Shown: positions 23,601 to 35,814, numbered from the stretch's first letter. The stretch is 64,000 nucleotides of DNA from Pseudoips prasinana (GCA_951640165.1 OX621237.1:19592001-19656000), one strand, 5' to 3'. Made by a program: numbers and translations. The notes: generated by a model from the letters alone, not told the origin.

Positions 23601-23875
23601 GCTTATGTAATACGTAAATGGAAAGTTTAAATGTGACGTGTCTCTACATTTCTTACGTTGATATTATTGATTCCGGCTGTTTGCGAATCTTGCGAAATAT
23701 GAAAAGGGAGGAAAATTCCCTTCCCTTATTTTTCTGACCTATATTTGAAAAATTGTGTTAAGTAGGCATCAGAAAATACCCGGAACGGCTGGTTTGCCGT
23801 TAAAAAAAAAATTACTAAATGGCAAAAGGGATCCTTATAGGGCTACTCACTCCGTCATATCTCAATAATTATTTA
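20671..23875. other. tai intron 1 segment, nothing recognised
   Basis: AT-rich. A GC-richer patch at 22810-23050 (CGACGCCTACCGAGGAGCCC, CGCGCAACCTTG) carries no recognisable frame or RNA gene. The frames at 22126-22356 and 22257-22439 are AT-driven. Confidence 0.35.
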
Positions 23876-24106
23876 AGACCGTGCTCGCGGACTTCGTTCC
23901 TAACGTACGTTCCTTCGTACCGCGTAATACTTCGGGTTAAAAGTTTGGGTTAAATAAGAATTATGATGATGAATCAAAGCCTATGACACTCCACAATAAC
24001 GTATCTTTCTATTGGTGAAATAATTTTGAAAATCGGTTCAGTAGATCCAGAGATTATTAACCCTTACAACGTCACAAACGTTACCTCTTTATAATATTAG
24101 TATAGA
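23876..24106 (-). mobile_element. Non-autonomous Helitron, antisense, 3' end decayed
   Basis: Seen: the right end is TTATAATATTAGTATAGA, the complement of the lepidopteran Helitron 5' start TCTATACTAATATTATAA. The body has GAAAATCGGTTCAGTAGATC. The left end keeps only GTGCTCGCGGACTTCGTTCC, without a clean CTAG. Confidence 0.65.
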
Positions 24107-24664
24107 TGTCTCTCTCATATACGACCCTAATACAAATGAAAAATATTACTCATTTCTTCGTATGAAATGAGCTTCCCTTGCACACTCTAAAACCGATTTT
24201 TATTTAACTTTACGTTCGTTACCGAGTTATGGGAGATATTTTCCATCTCTTAACTCGTAACGTTGATATCTTAAACAATTTTAGTTAGTAGACATTAATG
24301 ACTTTATTACAGGCATTATAAAACATTGTTGCTAACTTGCACGACTTAAACAAATTAAAAAAGAAAGTAAAAACAATGCTATTAAAACTCGCACTTGGTC
24401 GGCTTTTTTTTATCTTTCAGTACATATATGTAAGAATAATTTTCTATGTAAAACTTAACTAATTATTACCCATGCATTGCAGGAATATGTTTATACAACG
24501 TGTAAAATAAATCGTATGGGACACTTGAGTAGCTCTACCTACCCTTGACATTGAACAACAACTCGTTGAATATCAGTTTGCCAAATACGCAAAAAAAAAT
24601 ATTTGGCCCTTCATACAATGTGCGTCAGCTCATCTGCCTGCCATAATGGGCAGTTAAGTATGTA

Positions 24665-24899
24665 AATGAGGAGTATAAATAAATAAATATCTTATAAATA
24701 GCTTGGCCAACTAACACACAGAATCTGTACTATGACAACCACACAACTGATTAACATACTTATACATTTCCAAATACAATGTACATATTACAGATAAATT
24801 ACACACAGACATCACACAAAGGTTTGTCCTGGATGGTGATCGAACCCGCGAACTACGATTTAGTAGTCAAGGCCGCTAGCCACTAGGCCAACAGGCCAG
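24665..24899 (-). mobile_element. tRNA-derived SINE, antisense copy
   Basis: Seen: inverted, the head reads GGCCTAGTGGCTAGCGGCC and GCGGGTTCGATCACC (A and B boxes). The body contains CAAACCTTTGTGTGATGTCT, and an A/T-rich AATAAATAAAT-type tail lies at the left. A different SINE subfamily from 40459-40730. Confidence 0.7.
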
Positions 24900-25192
24900 T
24901 CGTAAATTGTTTAGGGTATTTGGCAAACTAAACATTATCATTAAGGTCAATAGTCAGGTGGATCAAAGAGGGAGAGAACAGGCTAATTTGTATATGTATA
25001 TGTAAGTACCCGTAAGTTTTCAGCCATATATAAACCACTAAATAAAAATAATGTTTCTCTGACTAGGAAGCACTTGGCGGTATTCGATTTGTTACAAAGA
25101 TCATTATTTTGTTTAATTAAATTCTGTTTTTTCCCTCTCAAAAAATACGCAATAAGTTCTGTTTCCTTAGTGCACATTTAGTTGATATTTAT

Positions 25193-25224
25193 TTATTACC
25201 TAATGGGAATCCATTAGGTAATAA
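25193..25224. repeat. Perfect 14-bp hairpin
   Basis: Seen: TTATTACCTAATGG, loop GAAT, then the exact complement CCATTAGGTAATAA. Confidence 0.75.
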
Positions 25225-25383
25225 AAATATCTTGGAAAATAAATAAATAGGAGCAGTCATAATTGCGAGCTATTTGCGACGGAATCCATCTCTAACACTG
25301 ACCCAAAACTGGTTATTATTTAGCTGCGCCGTGACGGACGCGAATGTAAGCGGCAAACGCGGTCCGAATTATTTTTAACATTT

Positions 25384-25650
25384 TGGTAATCATCATATCA
25401 GCCGAAAGACGTCCACAGCTGGACAAAGGCGTCCCCAACGATCTCTCCACAATGGGCGGTCTTATGCTGCCAGCATCCGGCGGCTTCCCGCGACCCTTGC
25501 AAGGTCGTCGGTCCACCTTGTAGGGGGGCCTGCCTACGCTGCGTCTTCCGGTTTGTGGTCGCTACTATAGAACCTTTCTGCCCCAGCCGCCGTCGGGTCT
25601 ACAAGCTATGTGCCCCGCCCATTGCCAATTCTTTGGGCTATGTCGGCTTT
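25384..25650 (-). mobile_element. LINE 3' end, antisense
   Basis: Seen: the complement encodes the end of a LINE polyprotein (phrases like GHIARRTDGRWGQ, GRPPTRWTDDL and AGSRRMLAA) and then the tail GTGGACGTCTTTCGGCTGAT ATGATGATGA. It is the same family as 10800-10893, here with about 80 codons, broken by frameshifts. Confidence 0.8.
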
Positions 25651-28600
25651 ATTTATATTTATTTTGTACTCAGGATTATCGAACAATAACTTCGAATAAA
25701 ATTTTTGGGAATAGTGTGCCCAGACAGACAGCGGCAAGGCATTGATGTCAATAGTTTTACTCTTTGGGTTTAGTACCCCAAATTACTCTATATAAATTAG
25801 GTCATCCATATGAGAGTACGAGAAACAAACTATGCTTCAAATAGCATACTTTTGGTTTCAAAAACGTTTACAAGCGTTAGTTAAATTGATAAGTACGAAC
25901 TATGCCCTTGATATGGTATAAATTTAATCATTGACAAGAAATTCCTTATTTTTTTAGATACCCAAATACATTTTAACATTCTTGAAACGGTTTTTAATAA
26001 AATTAATTTGAAGGTATTTTTTTATTAATCTGAGAGATGCCTGTCTCTTAAAACACGTTAATATGCATAACCTGATAATGATCGTAACAAATGATATGAT
26101 TTTGATATTTCTGGCACAAAACTGTTTAATTGTAGTTGTGCGCAACGCAACTCCTTGTATATAATATACTTTTTACTATTTTTCTAATTTTTACGTTTTG
26201 TAATAGTCGTGTTTTGTTATGTCAGTTGGCTATGTGAAGTGAAAATATTATATGATATTATATCGGAACCAGCTCTTTTTATAATTACCAGTCCCAGTCT
26301 CTTACAGTAGTAATATATTTCTTCGCCGCGTATAATTGAAGCAGTATAAAATACAAACTCTAAAATAGTGGGAGCTTCTCACCTTAAATCCGCATAAACC
26401 TACGTGAAATCTCGTTCGGCTCTCCTTATTACATTAGAGCAAATCCAACGCTGCCCTACGCCTTTATTCAAGGGTTACCGATACAAAAACAAATTTCATA
26501 TAAGGTGAGAATAGATGCTCTTTAAAATATAAAAAAATCAAGGCCGTTTTTTGTACATCGCATTACGTAAGCATTACAACACACACTTTTAGTACGAGAT
26601 CCAGTGAAACTATTTCTACGCTAAATAGTATATTTTTAGTTGGAATACATTTTGATAGACTTCAAAACTATATGTTTTTTCATTTCACCTAACCTACGCG
26701 ATGTCTTAGTTGTTTGTGAACCTATTTTGATTATTTCTATTTTTAATAAAAGAATGATCGGTTAGTCTCATAAAAATGAATTAAAATCGGATGTTATAAA
26801 GTAGTAGGCATATTATAAATAAGAGCAATCTTATTATCAAATAATGGTTGGCTTTTCAGGTATCGGTGGGTTAAAGTGAAAGAAATTAAAAATAAAACTA
26901 CTCAAAAAATTTACAGATATAATTTTTGTTAATTAGACATTTATTTTAAATGCTTTTTCTATTTTTGAGGGTCATAACTTGTACAAAATTAAGTTTATCA
27001 ATATTATCCAAGATAGTTCGGCAGTGCAGTCGGGCAGATGCGTAAACATATTACCATTGCGTACATAAATATTGATCTAGTCTTAAAATTCAGGGAGGAA
27101 AATGTAAACGGGAGAATGGGAGCTAGGCATGGCTCTTAAGTATAGGGATTAAATCATGGTAACCAGCCTGTCTGTAAATAATACACCTATAATTTTTTAT
27201 CATTTGGTAATTAGTAAATGTTCCAAAGGTGTACGGATTTAATCTTAAAATATTATCTAAATAGTTAATTCGACAGAATTTACTCCTAAGCACGTATTTA
27301 CTTCGTAAACAATGATCGTGAATGTTGTAGTGATATGTAGATTTTGAATTAAGTTTTATATGCATAAATAACAAACAGCAACAGATGTGAGTTCATTTTA
27401 ATACATGATATGTGTAGTTCGCTCCCAGTGGACATTGATTAAACATTGTAAGTTTGCACCCTAACACCAATTTCGGACTTCAGTATGATGTTACGCCGTT
27501 CTGGCACGCGACAATTTCTCAATTTTTGAGCGAAAATTTATTTACTGAAAAATAAAGCTTATTTTTAACTAAACGAAATCAACAAACAACTATCGATGCT
27601 TCCAACACCGAGGGCATCAAGGCCCGCGCATTTTGTCCTTGCAGAAACCTTTCTTAACACGTATTTCTTTTTCTTCTGGAGACCGACAGTTATGCAGTCA
27701 TTGGGGCATAAATGCCCAGATGAAGAGAACACATGAATATTCAAAAATTGCGAAATAGGTGCCGGGCGCAGATGATAAATGGGTCACGCTTGTGTTCAGC
27801 CCAATGTTGCTGCCACCATTCCTGCAGCAGGTATGGAAGTAGCAACCTGAGAGTTGGTTTATCTTGGAAAATATCTAATGACAAGCAAGCCGTAAAATAG
27901 TAGTTTAAGTAAGGTTCACAAGAAGAATAATATAGTGGTTATTATTGATATTGACAATTTATCGTCTGTAAAGTAAAACTGAAAGTAAAATTGATTAACC
28001 AACTATATGCATGTGTTGACTGAGTTGGAGTTATCAGTGTCGTGATTTTGCCGGTGACTGATGTGTGGACTTGAAATATACATCTATAAAGGGATTAACC
28101 CTCATGATTTCATATGTACCTCAGGGCAATAACTCAATTTTCTCTCCAAGGATTTGGGATGGGCTGAGCGTTGTTGAGTCAGACGATAAGTGAGCCAGGT
28201 ATACTCCTTTCATACTACAGATCAACAAAGTAAGAGATCTATCTGATATCCTTTATGCACTGCATTGTTTTACAAAACTAATTAATTCATCAATTACATT
28301 TTGTGTAATTGAAACCATTGGCTTCTGCGAAAAGAAAATTGTTTTATTGTTCAAGGAGTTCGACATTTTTAGAACCTTGAAGTAAAACAAGTTACTTGCG
28401 TCACACACGTGTTAAACATTATTATAATTAAAGTACACCAATGGACAACTTAAGAGGGAAAATTAACGATAGTAGTTCAGAGCCGGTGATATCTCTGATA
28501 AAAACCACTCAAGTGTGATTACCGAGGATCCAATATCGGGCTATGTTAGAAATAAGTTTGGTTGGCTAATAATTGCATTTGAAATTAAAAATATTCATGA

Positions 28601-29310
28601 TCGTGAAAGAAAACGTCCCTTATCATCCGTATGTCGAAATGAATTTTAGTAAGATGAAAAGAGACCAGCATCCCTTAGGCCCAGTAACTTACTTTCTACT
28701 GCAAAGAACTTGAAACTTGACTGACAAAGCGAAGGGTCTAGGGAACTACTAGAACCATCTTGGATATGGCAACGAATAAAATATAAGTTCGTAAAAGATA
28801 ATTTCTCCACTACCCTCTAGGATAAGCCTAAACTACCTCCCGTAAACATAAAATTTAAAAAAACCTTAACAAGCATCGTGTGGTACATTTGTCCTCCATG
28901 CGCAAAATATTTACGTACTTGTGACATTATGTGTAACAAATTTACATAACATAAATAGTGGAAATGACTAAAGGAGCTTAAATTGCCTATAAAACTGAAA
29001 AACATATAGAACATCAACAACAAAATACACAATAAATCAACAATTCATACAAAACTGTCGATCAACTGACACATTTTGTATGGGGAGCCAATTAAATATT
29101 TATTTATATGTCACACTGGTTTTTCTTTCTTTTGTTTAGGTTCAATAATTTGTATGTATTGTGTAAAATGGCTTGTGTGTGAGAGACTTCAAATGATTAC
29201 TCTAAGACCTGTTTTTTTGGCAATTTTTGACAACATTTTGAAAATAAATATTTGAATTAGAATTTCAGGGATATTTTGCATCCCTTAAATATTCATTATA
29301 TATATACCTA
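25651..29310. other. tai intron 1 segment, nothing firm
   Basis: AT-rich. A GC-richer patch at 27590-27860 has no recognised family. The frames at 25954-26145, 27123-27374 and 28817-29032 (minus) look like chance AT frames. Confidence 0.35.
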
Positions 29311-29317
29311 TTACATT

Positions 29318-29552
29318 TGCTGTGCGGTGACGGCATAGAATATCATCACCTCATCTCATCCCGTGGGGGGCGTAGAAATCGTCCGAGGGAATACCTGCTA
29401 GAGAATGGGGCAGCAGCGTTTTTCTGTGAACTAAGACCATCAAACTGGGATCCCCAGCCAAGCGTGGCGATTATGGCATATCCCCCCATTGTTTGGAGAG
29501 GCTTTGTCCAGCAGTGGACGTACTTTGGCTGACATGATGATGATGATATAAT
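29318..29552 (+). mobile_element. LINE-derived repeat, family 2
   Basis: Seen: GCTGTGCGGTGACGGCATAG … CATCACCTCATCTCATCCCG … GGCGATTATGGCATATCCCC … TTTGTCCAGCAGTGGACGTA, then CTGACATGATGATGATGA. It shares its 3' end with the LINE tails above but has its own upstream part. That upstream part is also present, inverted, at 50434-50665. Confidence 0.7.
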
Positions 29553-30782
29553 CGTATCTAAATCTAGATAATGTAAATTAAATTGGATTGATAAATTAAA
29601 TGACAATGATTAAAAGTATACTTTAATTCCCATTTTTCTATGCGCATATTCTAGCCAGCTAGCTATCGTAATTCATCCAGCGATTGCCATCTGAACTCGG
29701 AACCCATAGAGGAACCCGTGACAAGGTGGTTGGACCAGATGTTAGATTGTATTAGGTTTCCGACTACCTGTAACGATTTCGTTGTTCTAACGACAGCCGG
29801 GACTAAGCCTTGAAACCTACTAGCTGTCATAGTGGCAGGATCAGCAAGTTCTCTAAAAACATTAAAAAGCTCCAAAGTACCAACTTAAAAACTAACTAAA
29901 AAGCATAACATAATGTCGGCTAGGAGGTACATTAAATTATAATATTTGTAGTAGCTGCCAACAAGAGTAGAGAACGAATATACATTATCATTGGAACGAA
30001 CTTCTAAGTCAAAATTTAGTGTATTTATCTAATAGCCGACATTATTAACTTGTTATTTCGGCATGAAGTCGGTGTTTTGTTTTTAAAACGGTTTTAATGT
30101 TTTTATTTTAAGTGATAACCTATCTATAAGGAATCAATATAAATTTTAAGAAAAGCATTAATAATGAACGGCTCCCGATTTCTTAAGACTGTTAATTTCC
30201 CCAAATAAATCCCAGATTATTATCTAATCTTGACAAAACGTATACGAAACAACTTCGCAAGCTCGTCTCTTCGAATAAAAATGTTATAATCAAAATCGTT
30301 TCGCAAATACCGGAGACGTCTTCCTCCTTTCTGAAGTCGGTTAGACAAGATGCATAGTCTGTAGTGTACGTAGGGAAGTATATTTAAAGACACGTTACAC
30401 TATAGGTTTTGATGACGCAGACTGTTGAATGAAAATGAACTTCAAGTCGTTGCATCTTTTTATTACCTTACACAAAATGCTTGAGATGTTTATTCGTGCG
30501 TGCGAGACAGCACACCTTCGTAGGTAGGTATTGGGTATAAAATTCCCCAATGGATTCTGCGAAAAAGGGTCATCATAACCTTGACACACTGACGGAATGA
30601 CGAAAGTAAACCAATATTCCAAGATTCCAAAATTTTATTATGGACTAAAATGCGTCAAGAAATATTAATACGTCCATTAAATACAAAAAGAGCTCAGGGA
30701 TATTTATCGAAGAATAACGCTACTAATCCTTCCTCAGGGGAAGAATTACTATGTAACACCTTCTAGAAAAAAATATATTTAA
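29553..30782. other. tai intron 1 segment, unrecognised
   Basis: Mostly AT-rich. The stretch 29663-29875 (minus) has a 70-codon frame of coding-like composition (MELFNVFRELADPATM…GSEFRWQSLDELR) that I do not recognise. It may be decayed transposon coding sequence. Confidence 0.3.
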
Positions 30783-31272
30783 TTTCGATAATGGAGACAT
30801 ATAATATACCTTAGAAAGTAATAAATCAAATCATCCAAAACGAAGAAAGTTCGTTTCTTAGTCGTAAAACTATAAAGTATTAAGTACTGTTGATGGCAAG
30901 GCATGGAGGTTTTCATTGGTTTAATTTATGAGCAGTTCAGAATTGAAGACTTGTTGAAATTGAAGAATTGTCTCTAACCCCCTTAAACTCTTTATTTATA
31001 ACGAAAATACTTACGATACGTATAAAGTTTCGATAATGGAGACATATAATATACCTTAGAAAGTAATAAATCAAATCGTCCAAAACGAAGAAAGTTCGTT
31101 TCTTAGTCGTAAAACTATAAAGTATTAAGTACTGTTGATGGCAATGCATGGAGGTTTTCATTGGTTTAATTTATGAGCAGTTCAGAATTGAAGACTTGTT
31201 GAAATTGAAGAATTGTCTCTAACCCCCTTAAACTCTTTATTTATAACGAAAATACTTACGATACGTATAAAG
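30783..31272 (+). repeat. 245-bp tandem duplication
   Basis: Seen: copy 1 is 30783-31027 and copy 2 is 31028-31272. Both begin TTTCGATAATGGAGACATAT and end ACTTACGATACGTATAAAG. I noticed only two differences (ATCATCC/ATCGTCC and GCAAGGC/GCAATGC). It is either a very recent duplication or an assembly artefact. Confidence 0.9.
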
Positions 31273-31879
31273 CATTAAATTTATCGTTGGTTGTACTAAA
31301 CCGTAACATTATATAGCATACAGACAGACATTATTAGGTTTAAGAATGCGTTCTCTTAGAATAACTCTCTAAACAAAGGCCGTACCGTAGGCAACGCAGA
31401 CGACCTTACAATAATGGTCATAGGTGAAGTTGAAACCACTGTATTAGGATGCATGCACCAAGCGTTAAGTAGGGTACAAAACTGAAGCAAAAATCATCAC
31501 CTTTATAGATACATCTAAGAAAAATACTAACCATCTTCCAAGCACGGAAACCTTGAGCCTTAAGCCGGTTTCGCACTACGTCCGATCCGAATCCCCGAAA
31601 ATACTAATCGAAAAAACTTGGACGTGCACCACGTACGTAAGTAAGTAACCACAAATAATGCTACGATGACTTCGGACCCTGTTTTCATTGATTAGGATCG
31701 AGCGTATCCCTTAAGCCTAAGACAGTGAACTGGCTTTACGATTATAAAGTAAAGCCTGTCGTTAACAATGCATAACCGAGAGCGGAACTTAAAGGTACTT
31801 ACAACACTTAGGATATTCATGGAACAAAATTCTACGAAGATAGGCAAAACACGGGAGATATACAGAAGTGTTTCAAGCA

Positions 31880-32021
31880 GTGCCTCTAGCACGAGTTCCT
31901 GCAGTTTACTTACTCGATCACACGTACACAGTTTCCGCGAGAGGCGCTGGTGCTCAATGTATGGGAGGAAACTGTACGTGTGATCGAGTAAGTAAACTGC
32001 AGGAACTCGTGCTAGAGGCAC
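31880..32021. repeat. Long near-perfect hairpin (57/55-bp arms)
   Basis: Seen: the left arm 31880-31936 begins GTGCCTCTAGCACGAGTTCC, and the right arm 31967-32021 ends GGAACTCGTGCTAGAGGCAC. The arms pair throughout except for a two-base bulge (ACAC versus AC). The loop is 30 bases. No TA, TTAA or 8-bp duplications are visible at the edges. It lies in tai intron 1 and would fold in the pre-mRNA. Confidence 0.85.
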
Positions 32022-32424
32022 AGATATGATGCAATTATTGCCCGCGCAAAGGAGAATATAAATGGGTTGGCGCTATTTACCTTGAACTGACTTTGGAAAT
32101 AAGAACTTAAATAAGGGGATAAATGTTCTTTGACTCTCCACATATCTCTCGACTCTTCGTCATCTTTCCAGTTATATTTTAAAGATACATTTCCGTTTTA
32201 TTAATTTACGCTCTAAGTCGCACTAAATTCCCTACTGTTATAAGAGTATTTCAAGTTTCATACTTTTCAAGATATATTTTTACCGTTCTTTTTAGTAAAT
32301 CACTGTGATTATTAAACAAATCAGTAACATGTTTAATTTTAGTCGTGTATTGTCAAAAAGTGAACAGTTTCGATAAATACAATTATTAGGAAAATAATCA
32401 TGAAGGTTGATTACATTAAAAGCA

Positions 32425-32610
32425 TAATAATATCTTGGGACATTATTTACTACATATACTACTTCTTTGTAAATACATACTTATAGAGATAATTACACCC
32501 AGACTCAGGACAAACAGACATCTTCATGCACACAAATATCTGTCGTAGGTGGGAATCCACCATCTCCGGCGTGAAAAGCAAGCATTTGCCAACCACGCCA
32601 ACTTGCCTGG
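32425..32610 (-). mobile_element. tRNA-derived SINE, antisense copy
   Basis: Seen: TAATAATATCTTGGGACATT (tail side), GATAATTACACCCAGACTCA, CACACAAATATCTGTCGTAG, then the B-box region GTGGGAATCCACCATCTCCG and GCATTTGCCAACCACGCCAA. The same subfamily as 53920-54182, more decayed. Confidence 0.7.
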
Positions 32611-32906
32611 TGGTATGGCATTTTTAGCCTAACGACTTTTTAGACCCCTTTAAACTGACACTATAGTATAATCTGTTCTAAGCTGATGTCTTCTAGCAGT
32701 AATCTACCTACGTGCCAAATAAGATTATACTTTTAAAAATTTCGTTTTAGTCAGTGACTGACTGAGTGACCTTTCTCCTGTATTACTTACTTGCCATAAT
32801 ATTGCAAGCCTCATTCATTAATGACCGGTTTTTGAAAATTTGACAGAAATACTGACTGTAGGTAGGTAATTGCATAAAAATACTTTCTATTACGTGCCCA
32901 CACCCA

Positions 32907-33107
32907 CGTGAAGTTAAGGTAATTTTGGAGCCATTTGATGTTAAAAAGCAGTTGTGTCCATATTACAGAGGTTTTTCTCAAAATCTATGTGACGATAAGG
33001 TTTTAATAATGCTTACTCGTAGTGACAGCGCGAAAGAAACTATCGAAAAATACTTATTTAATATTAAAAAGGAGGAGGAAGGACAAATTTCTCAAAATAA
33101 AGATTGA
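32907..33107 (+). CDS. Short open frame with polyA signal, unrecognised
   Basis: Seen: the frame around EPFDVKKQLCPYYRGFSQ is open for about 65 codons and ends in TGA at 33105-33107. AATAAA follows at about 33138, within normal distance of a stop. It lies in tai intron 1 on the opposite strand. The sequence is not low-complexity and ends in a charged tail (NIKKEEEGQISQNKD). It has no ATG near the beginning, so it could be a last exon or a piece of a processed copy. I do not recognise a family. Confidence 0.25.
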   Translation, partial: REVKVILEPFDVKKQLCPYYRGFSQNLCDDKVLIMLTRSDSAKETIEKYLFNIKKEEEGQISQNKD

Positions 33108-33996
33108 AGTCGTGTGCCTTATAGCTTATTTTTTTTAATAAACGATATTTCACACGACTGCAAACTGAAATCTATACTTAGCTCAATAGCGATTTTTGGT
33201 AAATTGCAGGATTTTACAACACTGTAAGTAACAGTTGTAATTTATCGATTTGATATAAAAATAGATGTCTTACGACAGCTTTATGGATGAATATGGCATA
33301 ATTACTTTTTGGATCATTGAAATTTACGTTAGTTACTTGAAGTAAGAAATAAGGATGTAAGAAAATATGGCGTACAACGTTGGCTAGGAAACCTTATAGT
33401 CAACTTCGGACTCGCTCTTGTCCGGTATTTTATATACTCCGTTGATCCCATTTAAATTAGTTCGCACATACGTAAGTACAAGATCAAGCGAAATGGATTA
33501 TCATAATAATATGCTGGTTTAATAATGTCTTATCTTGTATAAATTACTCATTTTATCTTGGTATTGTGACCCGTAATCATTGTGGGTCTCGGCGTTTTAT
33601 GTCATTGGTCCGGTATTGAGACCTCACTGATTACGTTACCCACGTATGGTTTCAAATCGCAAAATGTATTAAAATCATCTCGGCGAAACAATAATTTAAC
33701 GGCAAATCAGCAAAGCTGAATAATTTCTAATCGCAAGTCTCTAACAAATTGTTACGTAGGAAGTACGAATATTACTTACACATACCGTTAGGCTAGCGGA
33801 CGGATGTAAGTTACACAATAAATACTTACCATTCGTTTAGTCATTTTGTAGTTCAGCTATAATACATATTCATAGGCCATATACAAAAATCTTTTCACAC
33901 TTTGTACCTGTAGATCTTTTCAAGTCAGTTTCTTGTTTAATCGTACATATTTATTATGTCATTTCTTGTACATACTGAAACTCTGGACACAATTAC
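33108..33996. other. tai intron 1, start of intron
   Basis: AT-rich sequence just inside the tai exon 1 donor. It contains an imperfect pair CTTACTTGAAGTAAG-like near 33330. No feature beyond the unrecognised frame to its left was found. Confidence 0.35.
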
Positions 33997-34169
33997 CTAG
34001 ACAAAGCGTTCACAGCAACATCCACGTCGAAGAAGATATCCACTAATTCATCCACATCTGACTCTGGAGTGAGCGACGGAGGCAATGTGGCCGGAGGAGA
34101 TGCGGCAACACTCACAGAGTGGACCCCGCAGTTAAAGAGCACGGGTTCTGACTGTACCATAGGTAACAT
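33997..34169 (-). CDS. tai: Taiman-type nuclear-receptor coactivator, coding exon 1 (start exon)
   Basis: Seen: an ATG at 34167-34169 has an in-frame TAG five codons upstream and opens 57 codons beginning MLPMVQSEPV. The exon ends in a TCT AG|GTAATT donor with two bases of a split codon left over. Those two bases plus the first base of the exon at 8517 make AGA (Arg), which leads straight into the bHLH motif NKCTNEKRRRE. This exact phase fit is the main reason for joining the exons. The peptide is Pro/Ser-rich and then strongly acidic (ESDVDELVDIFFDVDVA, residues about 36-52), like an acidic activation or docking segment. Known: p160/SRC coactivators bind bHLH-PAS and nuclear receptors and recruit acetyltransferases in the nucleus. 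Inference: this is the N-terminus of one isoform. An AG at about 34175 could also act as an acceptor, so this exon could be internal in other transcripts. Confidence 0.7.
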
Positions 34170-34800
34170 GGCTACGATACACTAAAACGTTCACCACTAT
34201 TAAAGAAACTTATGCCTTTCTGGAACAATTTTAAACAACACAGTACGTATCCGCATCCAAACATACACTGCATTGCGCCACGATCGCCGCGACGCTATTT
34301 TTTAATAGTATAAAGGTTAAAATTCCACACTTTATTTAACCACTGCACAAACCAACCGAAGATAATATTACGTCTCGTTTAATATGAATATCTGCCGACA
34401 ATAACATGCAATAACTTTATTACGTAGTGATAGTGCAATTTCCTATCGATATCCGTGCGAAACGTTCGCCACAAAACGACGATGAAAGTCAACTGAAAGG
34501 CGAGACGCAGATATACACATATCCTTTTCGTTCACCGCTTTACAAATTATCAACACGGCGCGCGGCGGGCGGCGCGGCGCGACACGACGCAGAACATCGA
34601 CAGCGACGACGGTGACGATGTGACGAAGACTCGGCGACGGCTAGGAGCGTGAGAAGGTGGCCTGACAAACTGAGCAGTATAGCTACTATGGTCACACCAA
34701 CGTCACTCCTAGCCAGACAAGCTCTGCCATCTCGCTCGCCGACCCGACTCGTTCAACTTGCCGAATTAGACCCGATCGTGTACGAATTAATACGATGTTA
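34170..34800 (-). promoter_or_regulatory. Probable tai 5' leader and promoter
   Basis: Seen: directly upstream of the tai start codon is a 5' region with a sharply GC- and CpG-rich core (34555-34760) in otherwise AT-rich DNA. On the minus strand it contains a TCAGT initiator-like match at 34673-34669. It also has two short upstream ORFs: 12 codons plus stop at 34730-34692, and 15 codons plus stop at 34597-34550. Inference: a promoter or first-exon leader. No TATA box is evident. Whether the uORFs are in the mRNA depends on the true start site. Confidence 0.5.
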
Positions 34801-35814
34801 AATACAAAACAAAAAATTGTTTGCTATATCATTAGCCATCTATTTGTTGCGAAACACGACTAATAATATGTATCACAAGAGACATACAATTTTCTAATAA
34901 CATAATTACATGATTGATAGAGTAAATTGGGGTAAAATGGCACACAGAAAATAGAACACCAAAGTAAGGTACCTATTTATAATAAATAATATATACATCA
35001 CAGTTTTTCACTGTAGACCGATATTTCTGTATATATCATTTATTTACTTTAACAATAAAATGAATAGAATAATTAAAGACATAATAAGACATGGAAGTTA
35101 GAAAATACGTACTAGTATTCATATTTTATAGATGAAGTACATATTTTAAACAGTCCTTAATTATTTTTCACGATATAAATGAACCTATATGGGTAAATTA
35201 CACGACACACAGTGATACGCTGTACGCCATGACGTAGGCACTCGTACCTACATGAAAGTGAAATGGAACAGTATTTGTGTCAAGTGCACAATTTAGATAA
35301 CAAGGTTACTTATTGCATAAGCAATCGCAAGATTTTTATTACAATGTTAGAATTAGATGGCTAGAGAACACAAACGCTGAATTTGGACTTAGAATTTCAT
35401 AAGCAGTTACATTATTATAATAAATTTTGATTAAATATAATACAGCCGTCTCAATGATTGAAATAATTAAAAAAAAAAATATATATATATAATTTAGAAT
35501 TCTTAATTTATATTAAAATGAGTAGTTACATTAAAAATGTAAGTATGATGGGATAAAAGATTTGTTACATTTTTTTTATCTTTATTGCATTATTTGCAAT
35601 GCACCGCGTAAATGTCTTGAGTTTGCATACTCTGCGTACTCTACTAGCGTTACCTATCCTAGATTGTTTCGATGTCTACCTTAAAAACAATATTATAATC
35701 ACCTAATATAGCTTCCACGCTATCGCATAATATTCAGAGTTAAAAGAACCACTTTAAATAGCTATGTATATTTATTGAATTACAAAATGATCGGTAAAAG
35801 AGTAGAGGGGCAGT
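34801..35814. other. Upstream of tai leader, nothing recognised
   Basis: Strongly AT-rich, with an (AT)n stretch near 35470-35490. No frame or repeat family was identified. Confidence 0.35.
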
